Below, in pieces: positions 8,330 through 15,843 of a DNA stretch of 24,476 nt. This DNA is from a virus. Location: positions 1 to 24,476 of the IMG/VR virus record IMGVR_UViG_3300015245_000075; one strand, written 5' to 3'. The position numbers and the translations under genes are program-made. The notes under the pieces are model-generated. The model was not told the origin of the DNA. It made no database searches and saw only the letters and a program-made list of their open reading frames with translations. Numbering within the stretch: the stretch's first letter is position 1; every line of letters starts with the position of its first letter.

Positions 8330-8332
8330 GGA

Positions 8333-8791
8333 TCACACATTGGCCCATGAGTTGCCACGAATGGCTTGCCCCATAGCACCGGGGCTGATCCTAAATTTTT
8401 GGGCCAACGACCTGATGGTATGGTCAGAAGTCCCGCGAGCGTAAAGTTTGCGCGCCTCTCGAACGGTACTGGCGGTCAATTTGGCCGACCCGTTGGCCGC
8501 GCCAGTATTAAAATGTTCGCCGCTTGGCGGCTTGGACCATCTCCTTTCCGACAGATTTTCTGACATTCTTATGCATTTGACATTGCCTCGAGCATAAGGG
8601 CCCTTATCGCCATATCGCGCCATCACCAATTGACCGGCGCGGCATCCTCGCAAACTTGACCAATTTGGACCTAAATTTTCTTTCCACCATGCCACCCAAT
8701 CCTCAAATGTAAATTCAAAGGAAATGCCCCGTCTCTTGGCAGCGTGCTTCTGGTAGCTGAAATTCTGCTCATCTTTATTTTTGTAGGACAT
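8333..8791 (-). CDS. Homing-endonuclease-like protein with C-terminal HTH
   Basis: The ATG at 8791 overlaps the gp10-like stop (TGATG), with GGAG 7 bases upstream, giving 152 residues. The N-terminal part has SYQKHAAKRRGISFEFTFED and QLVMARYGDKGPYARGNVKC, typical of small phage endonuclease-like proteins; the GDKGPYA..NVK phrase recurs among them. The C-terminal 55 residues form a helix-turn-helix-like domain of the kind that ends many HNH homing proteins: SAKLTASTVREARKLYARG, then LAQKFRISPGAMGQAIRG and SWANV. I do not see a full canonical HNH triad, so nuclease activity is inferred. The DNA is AT-richer than the genes around it. The next gene starts 3 bases after its stop. Confidence 0.68.
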   Translation of the reverse strand: MSYKNKDEQNFSYQKHAAKRRGISFEFTFEDWVAWWKENLGPNWSSLRGCRAGQLVMARYGDKGPYARGNVKCIRMSENLSERRWSKPPSGEHFNTGAANGSAKLTASTVREARKLYARGTSDHTIRSLAQKFRISPGAMGQAIRGNSWANV

Positions 8792-10551
8792 CAAGTGTCT
8801 CCGGCTGGCTGGGCATTGGCTATCACCCCTCTGATGTACCTCCAAACTGAGCCTGCCGGCACCCTAATTCTTGCCTTCAAGAACTGCGCCTCAATATTCA
8901 CCGAGCAGTCGCCACGGCTATTGATCGCTATCTCCGGCGTATAATTCACCGCTTCCTGCGCCTGATTGCGATACCCGATCGACCCCATCGCGTCGGGCGA
9001 ATCTGTGTACGGCGTAATCCCGTCGAGGAAGATAAACGGCCCCAAATCCTGCTCTGGCGTCTCCACGATGGCCTCAATGTTCGGCCCTGTGAAAAACCCG
9101 AGAATGGCAGTCGGGCCAACAGCTGCAAGCGCGGCAACAGCTGCTGCCGAAATGCTATCCAGCGAGAATGGCAAAGCATCTATCGATCCGGCAATCAGGC
9201 CGCCGCTGGTATAGGCACCCGTAAACGCCACGTTCGTCGTCAGGGTAAACGGCCCGGCCCCGGCAATGGCCGTGATCGTGATATTCCCCTTGTTGATCGC
9301 CGCAGGAAGCCCCCCCGTGCCCGTGACGCCGCTAACCGCAATCCGGTCGTTGACCTGCAACTGTGTTTCGGTCGGCGCGCCGTCCGGCGGCACCGGCCCA
9401 GATACCCGCGCGATGCTCGCCACAGTGAGCACACAGAACCCGCCCGAGTTCGTGACGTTCGTAATGGCAATCGTCCCCGGCGCAATCGTATCCAGCGCCT
9501 CAAGCGTCAATCCAGGCTTGGCCAGATACCCGATATACTGCCCCGACATCGGCACCAGTGACCACGGCCGGTCTTTGATTGACCAATCGAACCACAGGAT
9601 TTTGTCGAACAGCCCCGCAGCGCCTTGCTGCGATTTATAGGCCCATCCGATCCGCGTTCCGGACGGGTCCGCAACACCGATCACAAGTTGCAGATTATTG
9701 CGATCCACGTCCTCGAAAAAGAACGCATCAACCTGCTCTTTGCCGATCGCTACCGGCTCGCCGCCGGACACGATGACCTTGAACCCCTGCGCCGACAGAA
9801 AGAAAGTCCGCGTCCCGGCGTTGACCACGGAATATTCCGCGAAGAGGGTATCCTGCGTCGAGATACGGGCGATTTGAAAGACTGCCGCTGACCCCGGCGC
9901 ATACGTGAGGCTCCGAATTGCCTCGTCCTGAAAAATCACACCGTAGGCATCGCCGCCAGATATCGCATGGCAAACGCCGCCGTCCGGAAAGCTCTGGAAA
10001 TCCGCCAGCCCAACACCGGCCGTCCAAGTCTCCGGCGCGAACAAATCCGACCACGCCACACGCCGCGAATCAGACAGAAGCTCCGTCAGCATCACAAACC
10101 CGTTGACGATGGCAATCTGCCCGGCTTGCGGCGGCGATCCGGCGAGGTCAACAAACGTCGTGCCCGAGGACAAGACAAACTTCTGCGGCACGGTGTTGAC
10201 CTGCACCGCCAGAACGAAGTCATTGAATTGCGCAAATTTCCAGTTCTTGTCCGACGGGATCGTGCCGTAGGCAACGCCGCCCTTACTCACATCTCCCCAC
10301 GCGAAGCTCGAGTTATCAAGTAAATAAAGCCGCGTGGACGTGCTCGCAAAAACCGCTATCGATCCATCCCCGCGCCGGGCGAAGAAGAACCCGCGACAAT
10401 TGGCTGGTAGGGCCTGCGTAAAGCCCACCAGCGATTTGAACGGCCCAAACCCGTCTCCCCGGGGAAGCACGCCGCTGGCGACTGCACACGCATTGATGCC
10501 GAGGTCGGTAAGGTCTGGGAGCCATGGACCAAAATTTATAATATTTGGCAT
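8791..10551 (-). CDS. Tail/DNA-stabilisation protein, P22 gp10-like
   Basis: The 586-residue product starts at the ATG at 10551 (MPNIINFGPWLPDLTDLGIN), overlapping the previous stop as TGATG. The opening F.PW.PD...(N) and the long beta-propeller-like region (RGDGSIAVFASTSTRLYLLD; WKFAQFNDFVLAVQVN; VIFQDEAIRSLTYAPGS; AQGFKVIVSGGEPVAIG) fit P22 gp10 / tail-hub family proteins that plug the DNA channel. About two-thirds along, an Ig-like domain appears inserted (NDRIAVSGVTGTGGLPAAIN, then GPFTLTTNVAFTGAYTSGG). P22 gp10 is about 470 residues, so the insert may account for the extra length. A ribosome site for the next gene is embedded in its 3' end. Confidence 0.75.
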   Translation of the reverse strand: MPNIINFGPWLPDLTDLGINACAVASGVLPRGDGFGPFKSLVGFTQALPANCRGFFFARRGDGSIAVFASTSTRLYLLDNSSFAWGDVSKGGVAYGTIPSDKNWKFAQFNDFVLAVQVNTVPQKFVLSSGTTFVDLAGSPPQAGQIAIVNGFVMLTELLSDSRRVAWSDLFAPETWTAGVGLADFQSFPDGGVCHAISGGDAYGVIFQDEAIRSLTYAPGSAAVFQIARISTQDTLFAEYSVVNAGTRTFFLSAQGFKVIVSGGEPVAIGKEQVDAFFFEDVDRNNLQLVIGVADPSGTRIGWAYKSQQGAAGLFDKILWFDWSIKDRPWSLVPMSGQYIGYLAKPGLTLEALDTIAPGTIAITNVTNSGGFCVLTVASIARVSGPVPPDGAPTETQLQVNDRIAVSGVTGTGGLPAAINKGNITITAIAGAGPFTLTTNVAFTGAYTSGGLIAGSIDALPFSLDSISAAAVAALAAVGPTAILGFFTGPNIEAIVETPEQDLGPFIFLDGITPYTDSPDAMGSIGYRNQAQEAVNYTPEIAINSRGDCSVNIEAQFLKARIRVPAGSVWRYIRGVIANAQPAGDT

Positions 10552-11243
10552 CAGCGACTCGCGTATTGCGAGTTCACCGGCTCCGTAAATGCACGATGCG
10601 GCGACCACCCAAACCGAGATATTCGCTGCTGCACCCGATAATATTCTGGGTGATCTACACCGCCTTCAAAAAAGGATGCAAGAGCACCCCGTCGCCCCTT
10701 GTATTCTATGACGAGGTTATTCCGCTGGTTTTGCGTCTGCTCTGGCGATGTTTCCCATCGGCAGTTTTCGGGGGAATATGGCCCGTTATTGTCCTTGCGC
10801 CCCAGAGAATATTTCCGCCGTCCCGGAGGCCTCATCCCCATATCTGCGAGGAAGTTCTCGAATACCTGCCATCGATCACAGACCTTGATGCCGCGCCCAC
10901 CGTAATTCGGATAGTTGGAGTGGTCTGGATTTTCGCACCGAGATCGCATTGACGACCAAGTGCGATGCTCGGTCGTCTTGGTACGGCCGTGGCGATGGTT
11001 GGCTAGTCCCCGCGCCCTGCCAAGTTCCTTGAAAACACACCCGCACGACATGCTGGTCCCAGCGGTGATCGTGTAACCGTTTATTGCCTTCTCTTTTCCG
11101 CAAGAGCATCGGCATAGCCAATAAATATGAACCGCGCCGGAGGGGAATTGGCGACGCTCAATCGGGCCTATCACATTCAACTTCCCGAATGATTGGCCGG
11201 TAAGGTCTCTGGTGGATGGACGAAGGCTGATAAATTTGGTCAT
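10551..11243 (-). CDS. HNH/AP2-like phage mobile endonuclease with zinc ribbon
   Basis: The 230-residue product starts at the ATG at 11243, 11 bases after the adaptor stop; a TTG at 11258 is an alternative. The N-terminal half opens with LTGQSFGKLNVIG, then a zinc ribbon (WLCRCSCGKEK...SMSCGC). The second half has RTWSSMRSRCENPDHSNYPN, YGGRGIKVCDRWQVFENFL and PENCRWETSPEQTQNQRNN. This combination is widespread in phage accessory proteins usually annotated as HNH- or AP2-like endonucleases; catalysis is inferred from family resemblance. The gene is inserted between the adaptor and the gp10-like protein. Its TGA overlaps the next ATG (TGATG). Confidence 0.75.
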   Translation of the reverse strand: MTKFISLRPSTRDLTGQSFGKLNVIGPIERRQFPSGAVHIYWLCRCSCGKEKAINGYTITAGTSMSCGCVFKELGRARGLANHRHGRTKTTEHRTWSSMRSRCENPDHSNYPNYGGRGIKVCDRWQVFENFLADMGMRPPGRRKYSLGRKDNNGPYSPENCRWETSPEQTQNQRNNLVIEYKGRRGALASFFEGGVDHPEYYRVQQRISRFGWSPHRAFTEPVNSQYASR

Positions 11244-11254
11244 ATTGATGTTTC

Positions 11255-11962
11255 TCAAAACTTCATGGCGACCGTGCGACCAGTCCCTCTTATTTTCGAG
11301 GCTTCGCCCTTGATTTCGTTATAGGCCCGTTCCGCCATCCCGCCGCTGCCCTCATCCGGAGACATCGCCGCAACCATTTTGTCGTTGCGGGTGAAATTCA
11401 GCGCAATCTCGTATTTGGCGCGCGACCGGATAAGCCGCTCCGCATCGTTCATCCATGGATTGGTGACATCCGCCAGCCCGGCAGGCGTCGCGAGGTCCGG
11501 CCCCGCGACGGCGAGATATCCGCCAATGGTCAAGGTATACGACGCAGCCGGCGGGGCCGGATAAATCACAATGGACTGGCCATCCCATCCCCACGAAGTC
11601 GGCGGCCCCGCCTGCTGGCCGGGGATGGTCGCCAGATAAACGTCCTCGGGAAAAACCCGCTCTAGTCGGCAAGGCGTATTGCCAAGCAGGTAATTGATCC
11701 AGTCAATCTTGTAGAGCAAGGGAATGCGCGCGTCGTCGGCGCCCGTGTAGATGTATTGCCCCTGCACCGTGTTGATCACAAACGGCGTCAAAGGGGAAAG
11801 TTCGTTAAAGCGAAAACGTTCTTTGGCATAAATTTGGATCGCGTCAGAAATGGCGTTCGTGATAACCGTAGGATACGCCCCGTCCGGGGCAAGGTCATTA
11901 CGCTGGCCGAGCTCGCTCGCGATGCGAGCGATCATGTCTGTTGCGGATTTCCCGGTGGCCAT
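11255..11962 (-). CDS. Head-tail adaptor protein, P22 gp4-like
   Basis: The 235-residue product begins with a helical segment (ATDMIARIASELGQRNDL; ITNAISDAIQIYAKERFRFN). It then has the strand motif TPFVINTVQGQYIYTG with LYKIDWINYLLGN, and the closing WGWDGQSIVIYPAPPAASY, TLTIGGYLAVAGP and a helical C-terminus. That layout of helices followed by an xF.T..GQ..Y segment and I.IYPAP is typical of gp4-like adaptor / head-completion proteins of podoviruses. These sit under the portal and carry the tail. Its place before a gp10-like gene agrees. The Shine-Dalgarno is weak (AGGA 11 bases upstream). Confidence 0.75.
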   Translation of the reverse strand: MATGKSATDMIARIASELGQRNDLAPDGAYPTVITNAISDAIQIYAKERFRFNELSPLTPFVINTVQGQYIYTGADDARIPLLYKIDWINYLLGNTPCRLERVFPEDVYLATIPGQQAGPPTSWGWDGQSIVIYPAPPAASYTLTIGGYLAVAGPDLATPAGLADVTNPWMNDAERLIRSRAKYEIALNFTRNDKMVAAMSPDEGSGGMAERAYNEIKGEASKIRGTGRTVAMKF

Positions 11963-11997
11963 AAGACGCCGTTCCTCATGGCGCTAATAAAACTAAC

Positions 11998-12459
11998 TCA
12001 ACTGCTAATGATCGACTGCCAAGTTCCGGCCGCCACACATACGAATGTGGCAGACCTTACCGCCGGGATCGGGAATGCGGTGTTGGCAGAAAGCAGGTTA
12101 ATGGCATCACCAGTAGCCGGGAAAACGTTCAGAGAGTCAGACGCATCGGCATTACTCACCCAGACCATCGTTCCAGGCCCGAACGATGTTCCGACGCCAG
12201 TAGAGCACAGCGGAAGCTTCACGCTATCGGCCGCCGTTCCAACAACTGTGACCCGGTTAAAGGCAGAAACCAGTTGTACCGCGCTGGTCTGGCCGCCGCC
12301 GGCAAAGGCCGTGATCGCATCCGTTACCGAAAGCCGCTCATAACCCATCTTCACGATGGAATTTTCGTTGGATGAATTCGTGCCCGTGATGTTCACGGCA
12401 TACGCCGCGCCAATCAGGCCCAGCGCGAGAATGATGGACGGCAGGAGGCGTTTCAGCAT
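11998..12459 (-). CDS. Small exported beta protein, 153 aa
   Basis: The start at 12459 has GAGGA 6 bases upstream and begins a signal peptide, MLKRLLPSIILALGLIGAA, with cleavage site YA before VNITG. An upstream ATG at 12495 would overlap the previous gene and bury the signal peptide. The mature region has alternating strands: SAVQLVSAFNRVTVVGTA, TMVWVSNADASDSLNVFPATG, AVRSATFVCVAAGTW. The last segment, a strand with a closing (G)TW.SI, is common in phage beta-sandwich proteins. Two cysteines (LPLCST, TFVCVA) could pair. It looks related in style to the preceding exported protein, but I do not claim sequence homology. Confidence 0.7.
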   Translation of the reverse strand: MLKRLLPSIILALGLIGAAYAVNITGTNSSNENSIVKMGYERLSVTDAITAFAGGGQTSAVQLVSAFNRVTVVGTAADSVKLPLCSTGVGTSFGPGTMVWVSNADASDSLNVFPATGDAINLLSANTAFPIPAVRSATFVCVAAGTWQSIISS

Positions 12460-12487
12460 CGGAAATCCTCGCGGTTGATGAAATAGA

Positions 12488-12826
12488 TCAGACATGTCCC
12501 CACGTAACAGAATCTATCTTGCGATAAATCTTGCAGCCGCCAATTGGCGTAATCCCGGTCAATTGTTCACCAGATGGCGCTACAGTTACGGGCGCGTTTC
12601 CGCCGTTATTGATATATTGAACCTCAACAACGTCGCCAAGATCGGTGCCTGCCGGCAATTCACAATAGACATCCGTAACGCCGCCATTTTGGCTCGTGTC
12701 GACGATAACAATCGTCCATTGGGAGTCGCGAGCAATAACTCCGGGAGATGTGAAGATCGCGTGCGCCGCACCCGCCGTGAGGGCAACGGCGAAAACCGTC
12801 GAGAGTATTTTTTTCCAGAAGTTCAT
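12488..12826 (-). CDS. Small exported beta protein, 112 aa
   Basis: The ATG at 12826 was chosen: AAGGAG lies 7 bases upstream, and it gives a clean signal peptide, MNFWKKILSTVFAVALTAG, ending AAHA before IFTSPG. A GTG two codons earlier is less likely. The mature part is beta-rich (WTIVIVDTS; GDVVEVQYINNGGNAPVTV) and resembles small phage decoration or cap domains. It has two cysteines (VYCEL, GGCKIY), enough for one disulfide. It lies between the decoration-like gene and another exported gene. An exported protein in the middle of a head-gene cluster is unusual; whether it enters virions or the periplasm is unknown. Confidence 0.7.
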   Translation of the reverse strand: MNFWKKILSTVFAVALTAGAAHAIFTSPGVIARDSQWTIVIVDTSQNGGVTDVYCELPAGTDLGDVVEVQYINNGGNAPVTVAPSGEQLTGITPIGGCKIYRKIDSVTWGHV

Positions 12827-12869
12827 CGTCACGCTCCTTTAAGCGGTCCTGATAAGAGAATTCGGACTG

Positions 12870-13289
12870 TTAGGACAGCCAGCCGCCCTCATAGAAAATC
12901 ACGCAGATGCCCTGTCCCGTGGTCGCCGCCGTGCCTGTCTGCGTGTACATCACGAACGGCAGCACGTCGCCGGCCGCCGTAAGCGATCGGCCGAATGAAC
13001 GGATCACCTGCGTCACGCCCGTCGCGGCTTCGTTCAGATCGCCCGCGTTCACGATGTTGTTGTATGTCGCAGCGACCGTGCCGATCGTGACGACATTGGT
13101 GGTCGCGGCGTTGAATACGGCGACGATTTCGACGAGCACGTTCTCGATAAAGGCGTTCTGAGGCAGGTAATTGTCGAACGCGATACCCGTCGCAATACCA
13201 GCATCGTTGAAGTTGAACGTCTTTTTCAGCGTGTTGACGACTTGGCGCGGGTCCTGCCGCGCAGCAACTCCGAGGACTCCGGTGGTCAT
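12870..13289 (-). CDS. Head decoration-like protein
   Basis: The 139-residue product lies directly after the capsid gene, with GGGAG 7 bases before its ATG. The sequence is beta-rich: an N-terminal TFNFNDAGIATGIAFDNYLP, then AFIENVLVEIVAVFNAATT, VVTIGTVAATYNNIVNAG and a hydrophobic C-terminus, GQGICVIFYEGGWLS. The pattern of LP.(N/G)AFI..V.V.V...FNA followed by a value-type strand is common among phage capsid-decorating proteins. Both that pattern and the position argue for a cement or decoration role; the exact family is not identified. Confidence 0.65.
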   Translation of the reverse strand: MTTGVLGVAARQDPRQVVNTLKKTFNFNDAGIATGIAFDNYLPQNAFIENVLVEIVAVFNAATTNVVTIGTVAATYNNIVNAGDLNEAATGVTQVIRSFGRSLTAAGDVLPFVMYTQTGTAATTGQGICVIFYEGGWLS

Positions 13290-13301
13290 TGTGCTGCTCC
13301 C

Positions 13302-14417
13302 TTAGAACGTTGACGCCGCGGCGTAGGTCGAAACGACGATCGTTCCGTAGTCCACCGCATTGTACCGGGTCTTTTTGAGACCGTGGATGGTGAGCGCGGA
13401 AATCTCCAACCGGCGCTTGTGGTCGAAAAGCTCCTCGTTCCAAGTCATCTTGGTCGGGCCGTTGTCCTGACCAAAGCCCATCATGGCCGCCTGCGCTCCG
13501 AGCAGCACAGCCCGCTTGACGGTCGGCACGTCGGCGCCGGCCGCCGAGACGCCGTTGGTGACATCGAACGCCTGACGGAGAATGACGCCGTTGTAGATGC
13601 CGATCGCGCCCGAGAAGATCGGATTGCCGGTCTGGCGCAGGCCCATATAGGCCGCCTTCTGCAGGTCCTGCCATTGGCCGGTCGAAGTGTTCCGGCGCAT
13701 TGACGTGACCTGGTAGGGATGGAGGTACATGCAGAACATGTCCTCCAAGGCGTTATTGAAGTCCGAACGCCCGCCCTCCCGCATCGACGTGCCCTTGTAC
13801 TGGATCGGGCGAAGCATCGGGGAAGCCGTGATGGCCGCCTCCTTCGCCGCGTCGATCAGGCCAAGGGTAAACGTGTCCGCCGAGGTCAGAAGGTCATCCG
13901 ACGCGCGGCCGGACTGGCGGATAATGCGGGTTGCCGACGGCGCCGTGACGCCATTCAGGCCAGTATAGCGGGGATCGGCCTGGACTGTGTAGCCGCACAC
14001 CTGATTGAAGAACTCGACCGAGTACCGCTTGGCGTACCAGTCGCGCAAACGGCCCTTGGCCACATCGCGGAGGTCCCACGGCACGCGCTGCTGATCGATC
14101 GTCCGGCGGGACTTGACGCCGACCACGCCCATCAGTTCGTTGATCACGAGGGCGTCCGAGTAGGTCGTCAGCGACTCACCGTTGCCCTCAGCCAGTTGGT
14201 TCTCGGTGAAACCAGCCTGCGCAAGCTGCATGACGATGGCGTAAGTGATCTGGTCGCCCGGGCCTTTGCTCAAGGCGTTCTGCAGATGGATGACCGAATT
14301 TTCGTCGCTGCCGATGAGGGGCCGAATGGCGGTGTATTTGAGGGCTTCCGTTTCCAGAACCCGCGCCCAGAGTTTTACCGCAAGGGCGTCATTTTGCGGG
14401 AAATTGGTCGTTGACAT
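13302..14417 (-). CDS. Major capsid protein, N4-gp56 family
   Basis: The 371-residue product opens MSTTNFPQNDALAVKLWARV and continues ETEALKYTAIRPLIGSDENS, which fits the start of the N4-gp56 / DUF4043 capsid family. Other family-like segments are KSRRTIDQQRVPWDLRDVAK, a long loop, EDMFCMYLHPYQVTSMRR, YNGVILRQA and the late KMTWNEELFDHKRRLEISAL. The fold is HK97-like and forms the icosahedral shell. AGGG lies 6 bases before the ATG and a promoter-like site about 210 bases upstream. It follows the scaffold only after a 2.4-kb stretch of exonuclease locus and small genes, whereas in P22 the two genes are adjacent. Confidence 0.92.
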   Translation of the reverse strand: MSTTNFPQNDALAVKLWARVLETEALKYTAIRPLIGSDENSVIHLQNALSKGPGDQITYAIVMQLAQAGFTENQLAEGNGESLTTYSDALVINELMGVVGVKSRRTIDQQRVPWDLRDVAKGRLRDWYAKRYSVEFFNQVCGYTVQADPRYTGLNGVTAPSATRIIRQSGRASDDLLTSADTFTLGLIDAAKEAAITASPMLRPIQYKGTSMREGGRSDFNNALEDMFCMYLHPYQVTSMRRNTSTGQWQDLQKAAYMGLRQTGNPIFSGAIGIYNGVILRQAFDVTNGVSAAGADVPTVKRAVLLGAQAAMMGFGQDNGPTKMTWNEELFDHKRRLEISALTIHGLKKTRYNAVDYGTIVVSTYAAASTF

Positions 14418-14628
14418 ATCGCACCCTGATTTTGGGCGGCCGCGAGCTGCGGGCCAAGCTCAGATTTTTGGATTGCCCCGGTTTACAGCCATGGGGCGGT
14501 GCGTTTCCCGTAAGTCACCCGGTCGTGGCGGCGGGTTATGCGACCCCGCTAACGCTGTGGAAGGAGGAATTATTTACCGGACCAAAATATCCGACCGCCG
14601 GCCCCTTCAAAAAGAACGGCACCAGGGC
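14418..14628 (-). other. Untranslated leader before major capsid gene
   Basis: The gap between the membrane-protein stop (14646) and the capsid ATG (14417) holds no convincing minus-strand gene; the longest frames are under 35 codons without ribosome sites. It holds the putative promoter at its upstream end and AGGG 6 bases before the capsid ATG. I see no clear terminator hairpin. The rest would be a long 5' leader whose possible structure I cannot judge. Confidence 0.45.
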
Positions 14629-14657
14629 TGTATAGATGGGTAACTTTATTTCGTCAA
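14629..14657 (-). promoter_or_regulatory. Putative sigma-70 promoter for the major capsid gene
   Basis: On the minus strand TTGACG (14657-14652) and TATACA (14634-14629) are separated by exactly 17 bases. The -35 matches 5 of 6 consensus positions and the -10 matches 4 of 6. It lies at the end of the membrane-protein gene and about 210 bases upstream of the capsid ATG, at the widest gap in the minus-strand genes. A dedicated promoter would supply the excess of capsid protein a virion needs. Evidence is sequence match and position only. Confidence 0.45.
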
Positions 14658-15011
14658 TGCCTGTTTCCTAGCAACGGCTTCTGCATATCGAATTCGGCGC
14701 ATTTCCTTTTCCGCTGCACGCTCTGCTTTTGTCATGGCCTTGCGCCGCGCGCGCCGCGCCGTCCGATGCCGGTAAAGCCAGATGATCGGCGCGACGAAAA
14801 TATAAAACGCGATCACGGCGGCACCCCGGATGAGGATATACAGGCAGACCAAGGCCAGCAGGACCGCCCAAATCGGAGCGCCGATAACCCCGAGGGCGAA
14901 TATCATCAGCGCACCGCCGCCGGTATCCCACCGTGGCCGCAACCAAAGCATCAAGACAACCGCCCCGACGCACGCGATGCAATATCCGATGAAGTCCGCG
15001 TCAAAATCCAT
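14646..15011 (-). CDS. Small membrane protein with basic cytoplasmic tail
   Basis: I take the ATG at 15011 (121 residues), which overlaps the previous stop as TGATG and has GGAGG 8 bases upstream; a TTG one codon earlier is the alternative. Three hydrophobic stretches are visible: IGYCIACVGAVVLMLWL, ALMIFALGVIGAPIWAVLLA with LVCLYILI, and AVIAFYIFVAPIIWLY. These are followed by a strongly basic tail (RARRKAMTKAERAAEKEMRR). The function is unknown; membrane insertion could serve lysis, exclusion or anchoring. The last codons contain the -35-like element of the promoter proposed for the capsid gene. Confidence 0.72.
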   Translation of the reverse strand: MDFDADFIGYCIACVGAVVLMLWLRPRWDTGGGALMIFALGVIGAPIWAVLLALVCLYILIRGAAVIAFYIFVAPIIWLYRHRTARRARRKAMTKAERAAEKEMRRIRYAEAVARKQALTK

Positions 15012-15229
15012 CAATTCATCCTCCGTGGCGGGAGACGATAGCGGATAACCCGATGGGTGTCCGGATCATCCTCGCCGTCGATCCAGTCGAAAAACTGATA
15101 TTCGACCGTTCGGAGCCAGACCTTGTACCGCGTCCGGCCATGGCGCAGTTCGGTGATGGCGTAGGCATCGACATAGACCGGCCGCCACGCGAACCACGGG
15201 AGCCAATTGGAATATGATTCGGTTGGCAT
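15011..15229 (-). CDS. Small hypothetical protein, 72 aa, aromatic-rich
   Basis: The ATG at 15229 directly follows the TAA of the exonuclease remnant, with AAGG 8 bases upstream. The 72-residue product is unusually aromatic and basic (SYSNWLPWFAWRPVYVDAYA; YQFFDWIDGEDD) and ends in HRVIRYRLPPRRMN. It looks like a small compact beta protein. No family is recognised. It overlaps the next gene by one base (TGATG). Confidence 0.65.
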   Translation of the reverse strand: MPTESYSNWLPWFAWRPVYVDAYAITELRHGRTRYKVWLRTVEYQFFDWIDGEDDPDTHRVIRYRLPPRRMN

Positions 15230-15385
15230 TTATCCGGCCTTCGGAATTGCGCCGCGCGAGAGAAATTCCCACGCCTCTTTTGTCCATTTGGCATCGGCGA
15301 GCGCGTGATGTTCGGTCGATGTCTGTTTGGGCAGTTCTGGATTGCCGACAAAATCGCAATATTGCTTTACATCGCGGCATGTCAT
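15230..15385 (-). pseudogene. C-terminal exonuclease remnant (51 codons)
   Basis: A 51-codon frame starts at an ATG overlapping the endonuclease VII stop (ATGA), with GGGAG 6 bases upstream. It opens MTCRDVKQYCDFVGNPEL and contains EHHALADAKWTKEAWEFL. Aligned without gaps to residues 109-142 of the complete exonuclease, 14 of 34 positions are identical, including the motif III pair (H26 and D31 here). Motifs I and II are missing, so it cannot be an active nuclease alone. The TAA stop is immediately followed by the next ATG. I read it as the displaced 3' end of the original exonuclease gene. Its start signals suggest it may still be translated. Confidence 0.78.
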
Positions 15386-15843
15386 TTGCGTCTCCCGTTC
15401 CGCTCGATATAGGCCGCGGCCTCGCGCAGTTTGTTGGGATCATCACAAAACAGCCCGATACCGAAATTGCACGAGCGGCAAAGCAACCCTCTTACAGAGC
15501 CCGTCTTGTGGTTATGATCCACAACGCAGTCTTGAGCGATATTACCCCCGCAGATTCCGCATTGGTCGCGGTGCTTCTGCCTCATCTTCAGGTAAAGCGC
15601 CTCACTGATCCCATAGAGCTTTTTAAGAGCGGAAACCTTTCCGTTAGTTAATCCGGTTGGGCGGACCTTATTCCGATATTTTGTCTTTACGGCGCGACTT
15701 TCTGGCGTAGACGGCTGCGGACCAATTCTCGCATTTCTAGCGCGCGTATGACGGCGGGCACATGTTTGGCATATCAAACGACCGCGCCGTTCAATCTTTG
15801 CAGTATTGCATATGCCACAGTTGGGCCGTCGCTTCAAAGGCAT
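15382..15843 (-). CDS. Recombination endonuclease VII-like His-Me finger nuclease
   Basis: I start the gene at the ATG at 15843 (153 residues), with GAGG 4 bases upstream, rather than at an upstream start deep inside the exonuclease. The C-terminal half, CGICGGNI...DCVVDHNHKTG then VRGLLCRSCNFGIGLF and NKLREAAAYI, is the endonuclease VII signature. DHNH is the His-Me finger and the two CxxC pairs bind structural zinc. The N-terminal part adds another zinc-knuckle-like set (CGICNTAKI...CQTC). T4 endonuclease VII resolves branched DNA before packaging, but small relatives also spread as mobile nucleases. The stop (ATGA) overlaps the start of an exonuclease C-terminal fragment, which favours the mobile reading here. 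Confidence 0.87.
   Translation of the reverse strand: MPLKRRPNCGICNTAKIERRGRLICQTCARRHTRARNARIGPQPSTPESRAVKTKYRNKVRPTGLTNGKVSALKKLYGISEALYLKMRQKHRDQCGICGGNIAQDCVVDHNHKTGSVRGLLCRSCNFGIGLFCDDPNKLREAAAYIERNGRRK

Noticed and set aside
10552-10608. Upstream start for the gp10-like protein
   Set aside because: The extra residues are an out-of-frame reading of the preceding gene's end. The family's F.PW.PD motif begins right after the ATG at 10551, which is coupled as TGATG.
14411-14635. 74-codon plus-strand frame in the capsid leader
   Set aside because: It starts at TTG inside the capsid gene's 5' end on the other strand, has no ribosome site, and its product resembles nothing I know.
14418-14645. 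Transcription terminator before the capsid gene
   Set aside because: A T-rich run is present on the minus strand near 14610, but I could not find a convincing GC-rich hairpin directly before it.
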